Assembly: GCF_002909445.1 (NCBI RefSeq)
Contig: NZ_PPXC01000002.1
Span: 124,001 to 188,000 of the forward strand
Length of the DNA: 64,000 bases
Direction: 5' to 3'
From: Arthrobacter glacialis
GTDB taxonomy: Bacteria > Actinomycetota > Actinomycetes > Actinomycetales > Micrococcaceae
A program made the translations under genes and the position numbers. The notes under the pieces were generated by a model. It was not told where the DNA came from. It did not search any database and saw nothing but the letters and a program-made list of their open reading frames with translations. Numbering within the stretch: position 1 is the stretch's first letter; each line of letters opens with the position of its first letter. This document shows, piece after piece, positions 10,858 to 20,079 of this stretch.

Positions 10858-12477
10858 CTAGCCGGGGGAGCAGCTCCCGTTATTGGCGAGGAGGGTAAAG
10901 AGTGCTGCTTCATCATTGTTGATGGCTAGTTGCTGCAAGTATTCTGCGGAGACATCCGGTCTGGCGGCTGGCGCTTCGGGAGCTGCCGACGTCGGCACAG
11001 GCACAGGCACAGGCGCCGGTTCCGGTGCCGGTGCAGCGGGGTCAGCAGGAACGGCAGGGGCAGCCGGAGCCTCCTCCGTCTTGGGCTTCTCGCTGGGCGC
11101 CGGCGGGTTCAACAAAGTCTTCACGCGCTCATGGATGACATCAAAGTCAGGGTAGGTGGGGAAGTCCTGATCGAAGTCCGGCGGGCCAATGGTCAAACGG
11201 GCCAGGGAGTGTTCCTTGGACTTCAGCGCCAGGGAGACGAAGCTGCCCAACTGCCCGGCCGGGATGTCGGATTCGATGACCTTGGCACCAGCGGCGGCGA
11301 TGCCGTTGAACTTGGTGAGAACAGTGGCAGGGTCCATTTGGGCCAACATGGCTGCCTGGATGCACTGTTGGCGTTGGCTGCGATTGTACTCAGGCACCCA
11401 TTGGCGTGAGCGGGCGTACCAGAGCGCGTGGTAGCCGTTGAGGGTTTGCACCCCTGGGGCAATCCAGCCTGTGGGCGGGAGGTGGTCGCCAGTTCCGTTG
11501 ACGTCGTCGCCACTGATGGGAACCCAGCCGCCCACGTTGACCTTGACCCCGCCCAGGGCATCAATGAGCGTGGAGAATCCGGCCATGTCAACCAAAACGT
11601 AGCCCTGAATTTGCAGTCCCAGGGTCCCGCCAGCAGCATCCATCATGGCTGCCGCGCCCGGATCCGGCGCGTTCGGGTACAGGCCCGCATGGTTGTTGGT
11701 CACATCCGTGTACAGGAAGTTGATGATGCAGTCATCGCCGCAGTTGTAACCCTCGGGGTAGACGCCCCAGAGCGGGGAGTCGGGCGAGAACTGGGCGTTC
11801 TGCAGGTTTCGCGGGATGCTCATGGTGGCAGCCTGGCCGGTTTTGGCGTCGATGCTGACAACAATGATGGAATCCGGGCGCCGTCCGGTGCGGTCCGCGC
11901 CGGCGTCGCCACCCATGACCAGGAAGTTGTAGCGCCCATCCACGGGCACCATGTCCGGCCCGGACTGGAAAATGCTGGTGATGGCGTTGCGCCCGGAATT
12001 GATCAAAAACGCGCCGTAGGCCAGGGACCCGCTGGTCAGGACCATGAGCACCACCAGCGCGCCGCTGACCAGTGCCCGCATGCCGGGGGCCAGCATGGAC
12101 GGGCGAATGATCTTGAGCGTGTTCAAAAAAACGATGGCCCAGCCCAGGGCAAGCGCCAGCAGCACCACAATGATTGCCAGTGAGCTCAGCGGGTTGGTGA
12201 ACAGGTTCAGCAGGGTTTCGCGGTGCACCAAGGCAAGGGCGACGGCGGCAATCACCAAGGCCCAGACCGTGAAAGTGCAGCGCAGGGCCAGGCGGCCAAA
12301 GCGCTTGTTGCCGGCAACAATTTGGGCAGCGCCGGGCACAAATAATGTCAGCAGCAGGAGGAACCAGGCTCTTTTTGAGCGTGCAGGTGCCGAGGCCGAT
12401 TCCGGGTAACGGACCGGGTTGGTCAACACAGGCGGGCGGTTGGAGGCCCGGGACACCTTGGGGCTGCTAAAACTCAT
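10858..12477 (-). CDS. LytR-CpsA-Psr (LCP) family glycopolymer ligase
   Basis: LCP proteins attach secondary wall polymers to peptidoglycan from lipid carriers. The 539-residue product has a basic cytoplasmic N-terminus, about four hydrophobic segments between residues 37 and 156, and then the LCP domain (about 184-430). That domain contains [25 protein letters not shown], and the arginine-rich [17 protein letters not shown] helix. A Pro/Ala tail (about 460-505) follows. Several N-terminal TM segments instead of one is a known actinobacterial variant. The ATG overlaps the purE stop (ATGA), so the gene is coupled to purE and purK. Confidence 0.9.
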   Translation of the reverse strand: MSFSSPKVSRASNRPPVLTNPVRYPESASAPARSKRAWFLLLLTLFVPGAAQIVAGNKRFGRLALRCTFTVWALVIAAVALALVHRETLLNLFTNPLSSLAIIVVLLALALGWAIVFLNTLKIIRPSMLAPGMRALVSGALVVLMVLTSGSLAYGAFLINSGRNAITSIFQSGPDMVPVDGRYNFLVMGGDAGADRTGRRPDSIIVVSIDAKTGQAATMSIPRNLQNAQFSPDSPLWGVYPEGYNCGDDCIINFLYTDVTNNHAGLYPNAPDPGAAAMMDAAGGTLGLQIQGYVLVDMAGFSTLIDALGGVKVNVGGWVPISGDDVNGTGDHLPPTGWIAPGVQTLNGYHALWYARSRQWVPEYNRSQRQQCIQAAMLAQMDPATVLTKFNGIAAAGAKVIESDIPAGQLGSFVSLALKSKEHSLARLTIGPPDFDQDFPTYPDFDVIHERVKTLLNPPAPSEKPKTEEAPAAPAVPADPAAPAPEPAPVPVPVPTSAAPEAPAARPDVSAEYLQQLAINNDEAALFTLLANNGSCSPG

Positions 12478-13067
12478 ACGTTCGCGTTCACACCCTCGGC
12501 TCCTGCGGATGTTCCGGTGTTGACCGCCAACGGATAGGCGGCACCGGCCTTTTCACGCAGCGCAGCACCCTTGGCCGAGGCTTGGTCGTTGAGTTCTTGG
12601 GCAAAAACTGTCAGCTTCGCGGCCAGGGACACCGCGAGGTCGTCAGTGGCCGATGCCAGCATGCGTACGGCCAGCAACCCTGCGTTGCGGGCACCGCCGA
12701 TGGAGACGGTGGCCACGGGAACGCCGGCAGGCATTTGCACAATGGAAAGCAGTGAGTCCATGCCGTCAAGTGTCTTCAAGGGAACGGGGACACCCACCAC
12801 GGGCAGCGTGGTCACGGAGGCCAGCATGCCCGGCAGGTGGGCTGCGCCACCGGCTCCGGCAATGATGACGCGGATGCCGCGGGCGGCCGCGTTCTGGCCG
12901 TAGGCGATCATTTCCGTGGGCATGCGGTGCGCCGAGACAACGTCTGTTTCAAACGGGATGCCGAATTCGCTCAGGGCGGCGGCAGCCAGCTCCATGACGG
13001 GCCAGTCTGAATCTGATCCCATGACAATGCCCACTAGGGGCTGCTGGGGTGTGGAAAGTTCGCTCAT
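12474..13067 (-). CDS. purE: N5-carboxyaminoimidazole ribonucleotide mutase
   Basis: PurE converts N5-CAIR to CAIR in de novo purine synthesis, using the product of PurK. Class I PurE motifs are present: GSDSD (17-21), SAHR (45-48) with the catalytic-type His, and [11 protein letters not shown] (71-81). The 197-residue length includes a ~30-residue Ala-rich tail beyond the usual ~165. It starts 9 bases after purK and overlaps the LCP gene by ATGA, forming a purK-purE-LCP operon. Confidence 0.96.
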   Translation of the reverse strand: MSELSTPQQPLVGIVMGSDSDWPVMELAAAALSEFGIPFETDVVSAHRMPTEMIAYGQNAAARGIRVIIAGAGGAAHLPGMLASVTTLPVVGVPVPLKTLDGMDSLLSIVQMPAGVPVATVSIGGARNAGLLAVRMLASATDDLAVSLAAKLTVFAQELNDQASAKGAALREKAGAAYPLAVNTGTSAGAEGVNANV

Positions 13068-13076
13068 GGTGTTTCC

Positions 13077-14231
13077 CTATGCTCCGTCACGGATGATGTT
13101 TGCCACGGTGGTGGCGCGGGCGCGGACTGTTGCGACGTCGTCGTCCGCGGAACCGATCACGTTGACGTGACCAATTTTGCGGCCAGGACGAACAGACTTG
13201 CCGTAGCTGTGCACCTTGACAGTGGGTTCGGCAGCCAGGGCCGCGCCATAGGCACTGAAGAGATCCTGGTTGGCGCCGCCCAGGAAGTTTTTCATGACAA
13301 CAATCTCGCCCAGGGCATGCGTGGAGCCCAGGGGCAGGTCCAGCACGGCACGCAGGTGCTGCTCGAACTGCCCTGTCACGGCGCCGTCCATGGTCCAGTG
13401 ACCGGTGTTGTGGGGACGCATGGCCAGCTCGTTGATGAGGTAGCCGGGTGCGCGTCCCGGGGTTTCAAAAAGCTCGGCAGCCATGACACCGGTTACGCCC
13501 AGCTCACCGGCAATCAGGAGCGCGGCGGCCTGGGCCTGTGCGGCAACGTCGGCAGGAATCGCGGGGGCGGGGGCAATGACCTCATCGCACACGCCGTCCA
13601 CCTGGATGGACTCGGCCACGGGCCAGGCGCGTGCCTCGCCGGAGGGGGTGCGGGCCACGAGGGCGGAAAGTTCACGGGAGAAGTCAACCATCTCTTCAAC
13701 CAGCAGGGGGCTCATGGCCTCAAACCAGTCGGCGGCGGCAGCAGCGTCGTCGGGGGAGCGCAGAATCTTCACGCCCTTGCCGTCGTAGCCGCCGCGCGGG
13801 GTCTTCAACACCACGGGCCAGCCGTTGAGCTCGCCAAAAGCCTCAATGTCTGCAACGCAGGAAACAGCAGCCCACTCCGGATTGGGCAAGCCCAAGCGCT
13901 CGATGGCCGCACGCATCACCAGCTTGTCTTGGGCATTGATCAAGGCGTCCGGGCGCGGCTGCACGTTCACGCCCTCCGCGATGAGGGTCTGCAAGTGCTC
14001 GCTGGGGACGTGTTCGTGGTCAAAGGTGAGCACGTCAACACCGCGGGCAAAAGTGCGCAAGGTGTCCAGGTCTTTGTAGTCGCCCACGGGGGCCGTGGCC
14101 ACAACGGGCACGGCACACACCTCCGGGGTTTCAGCCAGGACACGTAATTCAAAACCAAGGGCCACGGCGGGAGGGGCCATCATGCGGGCCAGCTGCCCGC
14201 CGCCCACAACACCGATTACAGGAAAAGTCAC
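13077..14231 (-). CDS. purK: 5-(carboxyamino)imidazole ribonucleotide synthase
   Basis: PurK uses ATP and bicarbonate to carboxylate AIR. The 384-residue ATP-grasp protein has the N-terminal motif GVVGGGQLARMM (8-19), the ATP-binding segment KTPRGGYDGKG, and the C-terminal NELAMRPHNTGHWTMDG, which is highly characteristic of PurK. The start is GTG at 14231, preceded 7 bases upstream by TACGCT and by no ribosome site, suggesting a leaderless mRNA. It is the first gene of the operon. Confidence 0.97.
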   Translation of the reverse strand: MTFPVIGVVGGGQLARMMAPPAVALGFELRVLAETPEVCAVPVVATAPVGDYKDLDTLRTFARGVDVLTFDHEHVPSEHLQTLIAEGVNVQPRPDALINAQDKLVMRAAIERLGLPNPEWAAVSCVADIEAFGELNGWPVVLKTPRGGYDGKGVKILRSPDDAAAAADWFEAMSPLLVEEMVDFSRELSALVARTPSGEARAWPVAESIQVDGVCDEVIAPAPAIPADVAAQAQAAALLIAGELGVTGVMAAELFETPGRAPGYLINELAMRPHNTGHWTMDGAVTGQFEQHLRAVLDLPLGSTHALGEIVVMKNFLGGANQDLFSAYGAALAAEPTVKVHSYGKSVRPGRKIGHVNVIGSADDDVATVRARATTVANIIRDGA

Positions 14232-14460
14232 AATCCCCAGCGTACCGAAAGTCTGCCCAGATCCTTGCTTTTAGGCCGAGCTGCGCCGTTTTTGCGCCGA
14301 CTTTGAATCGGTACGATGGTGCAATATCACAGCTTTCCAAGCCCAAATCGTGGCGTTTTGCAGCCCCTAGCGCAGAACTCGCAGGCGAATTGGCTTAGAA
14401 TTCATCTGAGGCTGCTAGCGTGATCCAACCGTTTTTGGCCCCTTAGCCTGACGGAGGACC

Positions 14461-14964
14461 ATGTATAAATCACTGACTGAGCGCATCAAAGGCCTGATGG
14501 GCCTGTTCTGGCGCGAGGTGGCAAAATTTGGCGTCGTAGGTGGCGTTGCCTTCGTCATCGACACCGGCATATACCTGTGGCTGCTCGCGGGCAGCATGGG
14601 CGGGCACCCCACCAAGGCCAAGATCATCTCGGCCGCCGTCGCCACTGTCTTCTCCTGGCTGGCCAACAGGTACTGGACCTTCCGCCACCGCCGCCAGGCC
14701 AACATGGTGCGCGAAGTCATCTTGTTCATCATCATGAACGGGATTGGCCTGGGCATCGCCGCCGCGTGCGTCTACATCTCCCACTGGGTCCTGGGCTTTG
14801 AGTCCGCCACCGCCGACATCATCGCAGGCTCGGTCGTGGGTCTGATCCTGGGCACCATCTTCCGCTTCTTCGCTTACCGCTACTGGGTCTTCACCGAGGA
14901 ACTCGATCAGGAACCCGGATTCGACCACGACCACGAGCTCATCGAGTCGGACCACAAGCGCTAA
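14461..14964 (+). CDS. GtrA-family membrane protein
   Basis: This 167-residue protein has four hydrophobic segments and the GtrA signature: FGVVGGVAFVIDTGIY near the start and NRYWTFRH after TM2. The second half repeats the pattern with FRFFAYRYWVF. GtrA/DPMS-type proteins are thought to help move lipid-linked sugars across the membrane. The C-terminus is acidic and His-rich. A clear GGAGG lies 6 bases before the ATG. The location between purK and a glycan-related block fits an envelope role, but the substrate is unknown. Confidence 0.9.
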   Translation: MYKSLTERIKGLMGLFWREVAKFGVVGGVAFVIDTGIYLWLLAGSMGGHPTKAKIISAAVATVFSWLANRYWTFRHRRQANMVREVILFIIMNGIGLGIAAACVYISHWVLGFESATADIIAGSVVGLILGTIFRFFAYRYWVFTEELDQEPGFDHDHELIESDHKR

Positions 14965-14969
14965 ATCCC

Positions 14970-15722
14970 TTAGCCCAGGGTGATGTTCTCGGTGCTGCGC
15001 AGATGATCACTGGCTGCCACGCCGTCGTCAAGCAAAACCACTGAACCGCCGGCCGCCCAAATCTTCAGGGCCGCAGGTACGACGGCGTCCCATCCGTCCC
15101 GCACCTGCAGCAGCACCCGCTGTGGTTCAGCAGGCAATGGTTGGGTCACGCCGTCGATCATGACCTCACCCTGTGCCAGGAGCGCAGCGTAGCTGGTGGT
15201 CACCGAATCATGCAGCCAGGCAACATCGCCCGGAGCCGGCGCATCGTCGGCAAAGAACACATCGGCGTGCGCGCGCACATCCCCTGAATAGTCCAAGGTG
15301 CGCGGGGGCAGCTCGCCCAGCCAGCGCATCTGCAGGGCCGGCAGTGCCACAGCCACCAGCAGGGGGGCCGGAGCAACGCCCGCCAGGCGCTCCTGGGCGT
15401 CAGCAGGATGGGCCGTGGCCACAATGTCGGCACCATCGGGAAGGTCCGCCGTCACCGCAGTGCCACCCACGGCCCAGGTGGCCAGGAGCCACACCAGTGA
15501 CCGCCAGTGCAGGGGCAGGTCCACGGCAACCACTGTGCCGGGTGCGGCGTCGAGCTCGTCAACAAGGTAGTTGGCAGTCTTGGCCACCCAGTTATCCAAC
15601 ACGCGGCCGGAGAACTCCACACGTTCGGAATCCGGCCCGTACCAGGACAACCGGGGAGATGTTGCGTGGTTGCTGCGCAAGGAGTTCAGAAGATCTGCGG
15701 GGGAGTTCGGCACGGTGTTCAT
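14970..15722 (-). CDS. TIGR03089 family protein (AMP-binding-enzyme-like fragment)
   Basis: The 250-residue product resembles only the N-terminal part of acyl-CoA synthetases (PADLLNSL, VDLPLHWRSLVWLLATWAVGG) and lacks the core ATP-binding motif and C-terminal lid. That is the known state of the TIGR03089 family, which is found in Actinobacteria near whiB and LCP genes, as here. Catalysis is therefore doubtful. The ATG at 15722 is preceded by GGGG; an upstream GTG/ATG at 15740 is possible. Convergent with the GtrA gene (5-base gap). Confidence 0.85.
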   Translation of the reverse strand: MNTVPNSPADLLNSLRSNHATSPRLSWYGPDSERVEFSGRVLDNWVAKTANYLVDELDAAPGTVVAVDLPLHWRSLVWLLATWAVGGTAVTADLPDGADIVATAHPADAQERLAGVAPAPLLVAVALPALQMRWLGELPPRTLDYSGDVRAHADVFFADDAPAPGDVAWLHDSVTTSYAALLAQGEVMIDGVTQPLPAEPQRVLLQVRDGWDAVVPAALKIWAAGGSVVLLDDGVAASDHLRSTENITLG

Positions 15723-15973
15723 AGTGCCCCATCTTGCCACTTTCCGCCTGACGAGAAATTCCAGCGATTGGAGTAAATGTCGATTGTGACGTGAGCTGCG
15801 TTACATAAGGCTTCGGGCATATTCGCTCGCGGGCTCAGAAAAACGCGAAGACTGTGCGGAATCAAGGTATTTAGGCGATTCAAGGGTGTAAATGCACGGA
15901 TGTATTGGTATGAAATTGCCGGGCGTGGCGTGCGGGATGTTCGTGCTGTGTAGTGGTTATCATCTACGTCCGC

Positions 15974-16002
15974 TTGACGTGGGAGACTTACATGGATGTA
16001 AT
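15974..16002 (+). promoter_or_regulatory. candidate sigma-A-type promoter of the whiB gene
   Basis: The -35 box TTGACG (15974-15979) and the -10 box TGTAAT (15997-16002) are 17 bases apart, close to consensus. Transcription from about 16009 would give a ~100-base 5' leader before whiB. The remainder of the 15723-16107 gap holds no convincing gene. Confidence 0.5.
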
Positions 16003-16107
16003 TAGACCCACGAACAGCTGACAACGGCACTGAAACCGCAGCTAGCGGTATCCGGGGGGACCGGGCCTCAGTGACCGAAGATTTCAGCAACATTCAGGAG
16101 GACGATT

Positions 16108-16629
16108 ATGGGGCAAGCTCAGCTGAGTGTGGCAAATTTCAACGACGACTCCGTAGCGGCTCAGGCTGCGGACACCTATCACTCACGTGGCGTGCCCACT
16201 GATTGGTATGTGGACCCGGCAGATCCGGATGCAGCAGCATTTCATGAACGCGAAAACCGCCAGGCTCTAACGGATGCGGCCACGGCATTCCTGACTGAGC
16301 ACGAGGCGGACGAATCGGCGGTAGCCCACCCGACGCCAGTTACGGGCGTGGACAGTGTGGCTGTCTGGATAGGCCTGCGACCGTCCAAAAACGACTTCAG
16401 CGACGAAGGTGAACTAGGCTGGCAAACGGACGCCCTCTGTGCACAGACGGACCCGGAAGCGTTTTTCCCTGAAAAGGGAGGCTCCACCCGGGATGCCAAG
16501 AAAGTGTGCGGCGCCTGCAATGTTAAAGCAAAATGTTTGGAATACGCTCTGGCCAACGATGAGCGGTTTGGAATCTGGGGCGGCCTGTCCGAGCGTGAAC
16601 GCCGGCGGCTGCGGAAGCGAGCAGTCTAA
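16108..16629 (+). CDS. WhiB-family Fe-S transcriptional regulator (WhiB2/WhmD-like)
   Basis: Wbl proteins bind a [4Fe-4S] cluster and work with the primary sigma factor to control division and stress genes. Four cysteines are present (Cys111, 134, 137, 143) in the C-x22-C-x2-C-x5-C pattern. GIWGG (155-159) and a basic C-terminal DNA-binding tail (RERRRLRKR) follow. The context next to TIGR03089 and a GT2 gene matches the whiB2/whmD locus, so a septation or cell-division role is inferred. The protein is 173 residues, with an acidic N-terminal extension of about 100 residues before the first Cys, longer than usual. The ribosome site AGGAGG lies at 16097-16102. Confidence 0.9.
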   Translation: MGQAQLSVANFNDDSVAAQAADTYHSRGVPTDWYVDPADPDAAAFHERENRQALTDAATAFLTEHEADESAVAHPTPVTGVDSVAVWIGLRPSKNDFSDEGELGWQTDALCAQTDPEAFFPEKGGSTRDAKKVCGACNVKAKCLEYALANDERFGIWGGLSERERRRLRKRAV

Positions 16630-16640
16630 TTCTTGATGCA

Positions 16641-19600
16641 GTAAAAATCACCGCCGTTCTGGTTGCCCACAACGGCGGTGCCTATATCCCCGCGGTTCTA
16701 GCCGCTCTGGCAGCACAAACGCGTCCGGCCGACCAGGTCTTGGCCGCGGACTCCGGCTCCAGCGACAATTCGGGGGAGTTGCTGCGTCAGGAGCTCGGAG
16801 AGCGCAACGTCATCTCTCTCGAGGCCCGAAAAGGCTACGGAGCGGCCGTCAACGCGGTCCTGGAACATCAAAGCCGTCAGCACCAACGCAGTGCGCAAGC
16901 GGGCGGCAAAGCCGCCGCCCGCCGCCGTCTTGCTGAGCCCTCGCTTGCTCAGCCAGCGGGCGGCCGCGTGGCTGTCTTGGAGGACGAAACCAGCGCTGAC
17001 CATGAATGGATCTGGCTGCTCCAGGATGACGCGGCGCCGGCACCGGATACCCTGCAATTGCTTTTGGAAGCCACCGAGCGGGCCACGAGTGCCACAGTAG
17101 TGGGCTGCAAGCAGCTCGATTGGGAGAACCGCAGGCGCCTGGTTGATGTGGGCCTGCAAGCCACACGCTGGTTCGATCGGTTCTCCATGATGGATCTGGA
17201 TGAACACGACCAGGGCCAGTACGACCACTACACGGATGTTTTTGCCGTTAACACCGCAGGCATGTTGGTGCGCCGGGACGTTTTTGAAAAACTGGGCGGT
17301 TTTGATCCTGCCCTGCCTGGCCCCGGTGATGACCTGGATTTTTGTGCCCGTGTTCGCTTAGCCGGGGACAGGGTCCTTGTGGTTCCGGCGGCCCGCATGT
17401 TTCACGTGGTGCACAGGCCCAACGGCATGGGCTCGGCTGTTGCGGCCCGCAAGGCAGCAGTTTTCCTGCGGCTCAAGCATGCGCCGCTCTGGGCGGTGCC
17501 GTTGCTGGCCGTGGGCACCTTCTTCGCGGCCATCTATTGGTTGATGGCAGGTTTTGTGCTCAAGGCCCCCGGGCACGCGGTGCGCCTGTTCGTGGCAAGC
17601 TGCGCCGGGTTGCTGCGGCCCATAACGCTGAAGCACAGCCGGGCAGCGCTGGCAGCCCAGCGGCGCAAGCCGCGCTCCGTCCACAAAGCTTTGATGGTGG
17701 AGGACAGGGTTGCGCGGGCTCATTTGAAGTTGCTGCGTGAAGCAGTGGCCCCCGAAGAATTCGCGGCCCCGGAAGAGATGAGTGGCCCCTCCCTCTTGGA
17801 GCCCACGGGTGAAACACACCAGTCGGGTGTGACACCACTGGCACACATCAAAACTGCGCCCATTGTCAGCGCCATGGCACTCATTGCACTACTGAGCGTG
17901 CTCTCGCTGATTGCCCTCTCACGTTTCCTTGGCGCCCCGGCCTTGAGTGGCGGCGCCCTGCTGCCCGTTTCCGCGCAGCTGGGCCAGGTATGGGAGCACG
18001 CCACGGACTGGTGGGTGTCCCTTGGCTCCGGGATGCCCGGCCGCGGAAACCCCTTTAACTTTGTGCTGGCCATGCTGGGTGCACTGGGTGGCAATGCTTC
18101 CGTATCCGCCCTCTGGCTGGTGCTGCTGGCGCTTCCGCTCTCAGGTTTCACGGCCTGGTTGGCGGCCGGCGCCCTGACGCGGCACCGCTGGCCCCGCATT
18201 GTGGCCGGGCTGGCGTGGGCAGGCGCCCCCGCATTGCTTGTGGCCATGGGCCAGGGCAGGCTGGGCGCGCTGGTGGCACATGTGCTCATGCCGTTGGTCA
18301 TGCTGGGCCTGATCCGCGCCGTGGGTGCGGCCGTGAGCCCCGTGGCCAAGCCGGACGCTGCTCGCAGCCAGGTTGAAGAATTGGCCGCCAGCAAACGCTT
18401 GACCAAGTTGGGCCGGCCCGGTGTTGACGGCAACTCGTCGTGGACCGCCGCCGCAGCAGCGGGTCTGGTGCTGGCGGTTGTGACAGCAGCCTCGCCCACC
18501 CTTTTCCCCGTGGCCGTCGTGGGCATCTTGCTGACAGCTGTGCTGATGGGCGGCCGAGGCAAAACCATTTGGTGGGCCCTGCTTCCCTCGGCCGCCGTGT
18601 ACTTGCCGTTCGTCTGGTCGGCGTGGGGCAATCCGCGGGCGCTGCTGGCCGATCCGGGTGTGCCTGTTCCCTCCACCCCGGGACCCATGTGGCAACAACT
18701 TTTGGGCTTCCCCGAACATCTTGTGGCCTCTGAAGGTGCACTGGGGATTGCCGGTTTAACCGCTCCTTGGTGGCTCTGGCTGGCAGTGGCCGTGATCGGT
18801 GTCCCCGTGGTTGCCGCGGCATTGGCGGCCCTGGTGCTGCCCTTGCGCCGTGCTCCCATGGTCCGCGCGCTGTGGCTGATTGCCTTGCTGGCGTTGGCCG
18901 CCTCATATGGGGCAAAAATGATTGCTGTGGCGTTCGACGGCGTCACCCTCGTGACGCCGTTCACCGGCACTGCCGTCTCACTCGCCTTCTTTGCGCTGCT
19001 CGGAGCAGCAGTTCTGGGCTTCGATGCCATCTACAGCCGGGCTTACGACGCCTCCCATCGCGGTCACGGACGCCGTAAGAGCGCCCGGCTCACGGCCGCC
19101 GTTCTTTCGGTGGCTCTGGTGGCGGCCCCCGTGGCGAGCCTGGCGTTGTGGACTGCCCAGCAGTTCTCGGAGCAGCCCGGTTCGCCGGCGTTGACAGGCC
19201 CCTTCCTTCCCCAAGCCGCCACGACGGGTACCCTCCCCGCGACGGCCGCTGACCGCGGCACTGGGCCCGAGGCCAGCCGCACCATTGTGCTGGCCGTGCA
19301 GCCCGGCGGCGGTGTCCAGGCCACCTTGATGCAGGGCGCCGGCACCACCCTTGACACCATGTCCAGCATTGCTGTGGCAGCACGCGTCAATGGCGCACCG
19401 GGTCAGGAAACCCTTGAGGACGTGGATTCTGCAACGGCGGCCTTTGAAGCCAGCGTCGCTGACATCTTGTCCAAGACGGGCATTGATCCGCGCCCGGGGT
19501 TGGTTGAACTGGGTGTGGGGTTTGTGGTGCTGCGCCAAGGGGATACAGCGGCTGAGCTTGTTGCCGGTGAACTCGACGCAGTCCCCGGACTGGACACTGT

Positions 19601-20060
19601 GGGCCCCACTGATTCGGGTTGGTTGTGGCGGGTCAAGCCAAGCTACGCCACGGCCGGACTCAGCGACGTGGTCAACCGGGTCAGGCTTGTTGATGCCAAG
19701 GGTGAGGCCCTAGCTCCTGTTCCTTCCGAGGGCCAAAAGGTGAATGCCCCCATTGCTGCTGGCAGTGGTGATCGCCGCGTGGTGATGGCGGAGCGTTCAG
19801 ATCCGGGCTGGCAGGCATGGTTGGACGGCAAGGCGTTGACCAGCGTCAGTTCCGACTGGGCGCAGGCCTTTGAGGTGCCTGCAACTGCTGGCACTCTGGA
19901 AATTCGTTATGTACACCCCCTGGATTCGATCATGAGCCTGGTTCAGCTGATCTTGCTGGGCCTGACCGTTCTGCTGGCTCTTCCTGTGAAGGCACGCCGT
20001 GGCCGCACAGGGGCCTACAGGGATGAAGCGTCATTGCAAAAGGTTGGTAGAAGTGCCTGA
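16641..20060 (+). CDS. giant membrane glycosyltransferase, GT2 (start codon unclear)
   Basis: The N-terminal GT-A domain begins KITAVLVAHNGGAYIP and includes ADSGSSDNSGE, LQDDAAP and PGPGDDLDFCARVRLAGD, all typical of GT2 nucleotide-sugar transferases. A long region with about 10-12 membrane segments and a C-terminal extracytoplasmic domain follow. The whole is ~1140 residues and resembles actinobacterial cell-wall polysaccharide transferases. The conserved N-terminus lies upstream of the first usable start in frame (TTG 16740). The codon where relatives would start reads GTA (16641), so initiation is unresolved. Counted from 16740, residues ~43-87 are a Q/R/A-rich insertion inside the GT-A fold. 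It follows whiB by only 11 bases. Confidence 0.85.
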   Translation, partial: VKITAVLVAHNGGAYIPAVLAALAAQTRPADQVLAADSGSSDNSGELLRQELGERNVISLEARKGYGAAVNAVLEHQSRQHQRSAQAGGKAAARRRLAEPSLAQPAGGRVAVLEDETSADHEWIWLLQDDAAPAPDTLQLLLEATERATSATVVGCKQLDWENRRRLVDVGLQATRWFDRFSMMDLDEHDQGQYDHYTDVFAVNTAGMLVRRDVFEKLGGFDPALPGPGDDLDFCARVRLAGDRVLVVPAARMFHVVHRPNGMGSAVAARKAAVFLRLKHAPLWAVPLLAVGTFFAAIYWLMAGFVLKAPGHAVRLFVASCAGLLRPITLKHSRAALAAQRRKPRSVHKALMVEDRVARAHLKLLREAVAPEEFAAPEEMSGPSLLEPTGETHQSGVTPLAHIKTAPIVSAMALIALLSVLSLIALSRFLGAPALSGGALLPVSAQLGQVWEHATDWWVSLGSGMPGRGNPFNFVLAMLGALGGNASVSALWLVLLALPLSGFTAWLAAGALTRHRWPRIVAGLAWAGAPALLVAMGQGRLGALVAHVLMPLVMLGLIRAVGAAVSPVAKPDAARSQVEELAASKRLTKLGRPGVDGNSSWTAAAAAGLVLAVVTAASPTLFPVAVVGILLTAVLMGGRGKTIWWALLPSAAVYLPFVWSAWGNPRALLADPGVPVPSTPGPMWQQLLGFPEHLVASEGALGIAGLTAPWWLWLAVAVIGVPVVAAALAALVLPLRRAPMVRALWLIALLALAASYGAKMIAVAFDGVTLVTPFTGTAVSLAFFALLGAAVLGFDAIYSRAYDASHRGHGRRKSARLTAAVLSVALVAAPVASLALWTAQQFSEQPGSPALTGPFLPQAATTGTLPATAADRGTGPEASRTIVLAVQPGGGVQATLMQGAGTTLDTMSSIAVAARVNGAPGQETLEDVDSATAAFEASVADILSKTGIDPRPGLVELGVGFVVLRQGDTAAELVAGELDAVPGLDTVGPTDSGWLWRVKPSYATAGLSDVVNRVRLVDAKGEALAPVPSEGQKVNAPIAAGSGDRRVVMAERSDPGWQAWLDGKALTSVSSDWAQAFEVPATAGTLEIRYVHPLDSIMSLVQLILLGLTVLLALPVKARRGRTGAYRDEASLQKVGRSA
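16649..16680 (+). promoter_or_regulatory. stem-loop at the glycosyltransferase start
   Basis: A perfect 10-base stem CACCGCCGTT / AACGGCGGTG with a 12-base loop begins 20 bases past the whiB stop and lies within the first conserved codons of the GT2 gene. It could act as an attenuator or block initiation; alternatively it is just coding sequence. Confidence 0.45.
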
Positions 20061-20079
20061 GAACAAGGAAAGCAACCCC

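Noticed and set aside
15719-16093. 124-residue minus-strand frame upstream of whiB
   Set aside because: It covers the whiB promoter candidate, has no ribosome site, and gives an unremarkable composition.
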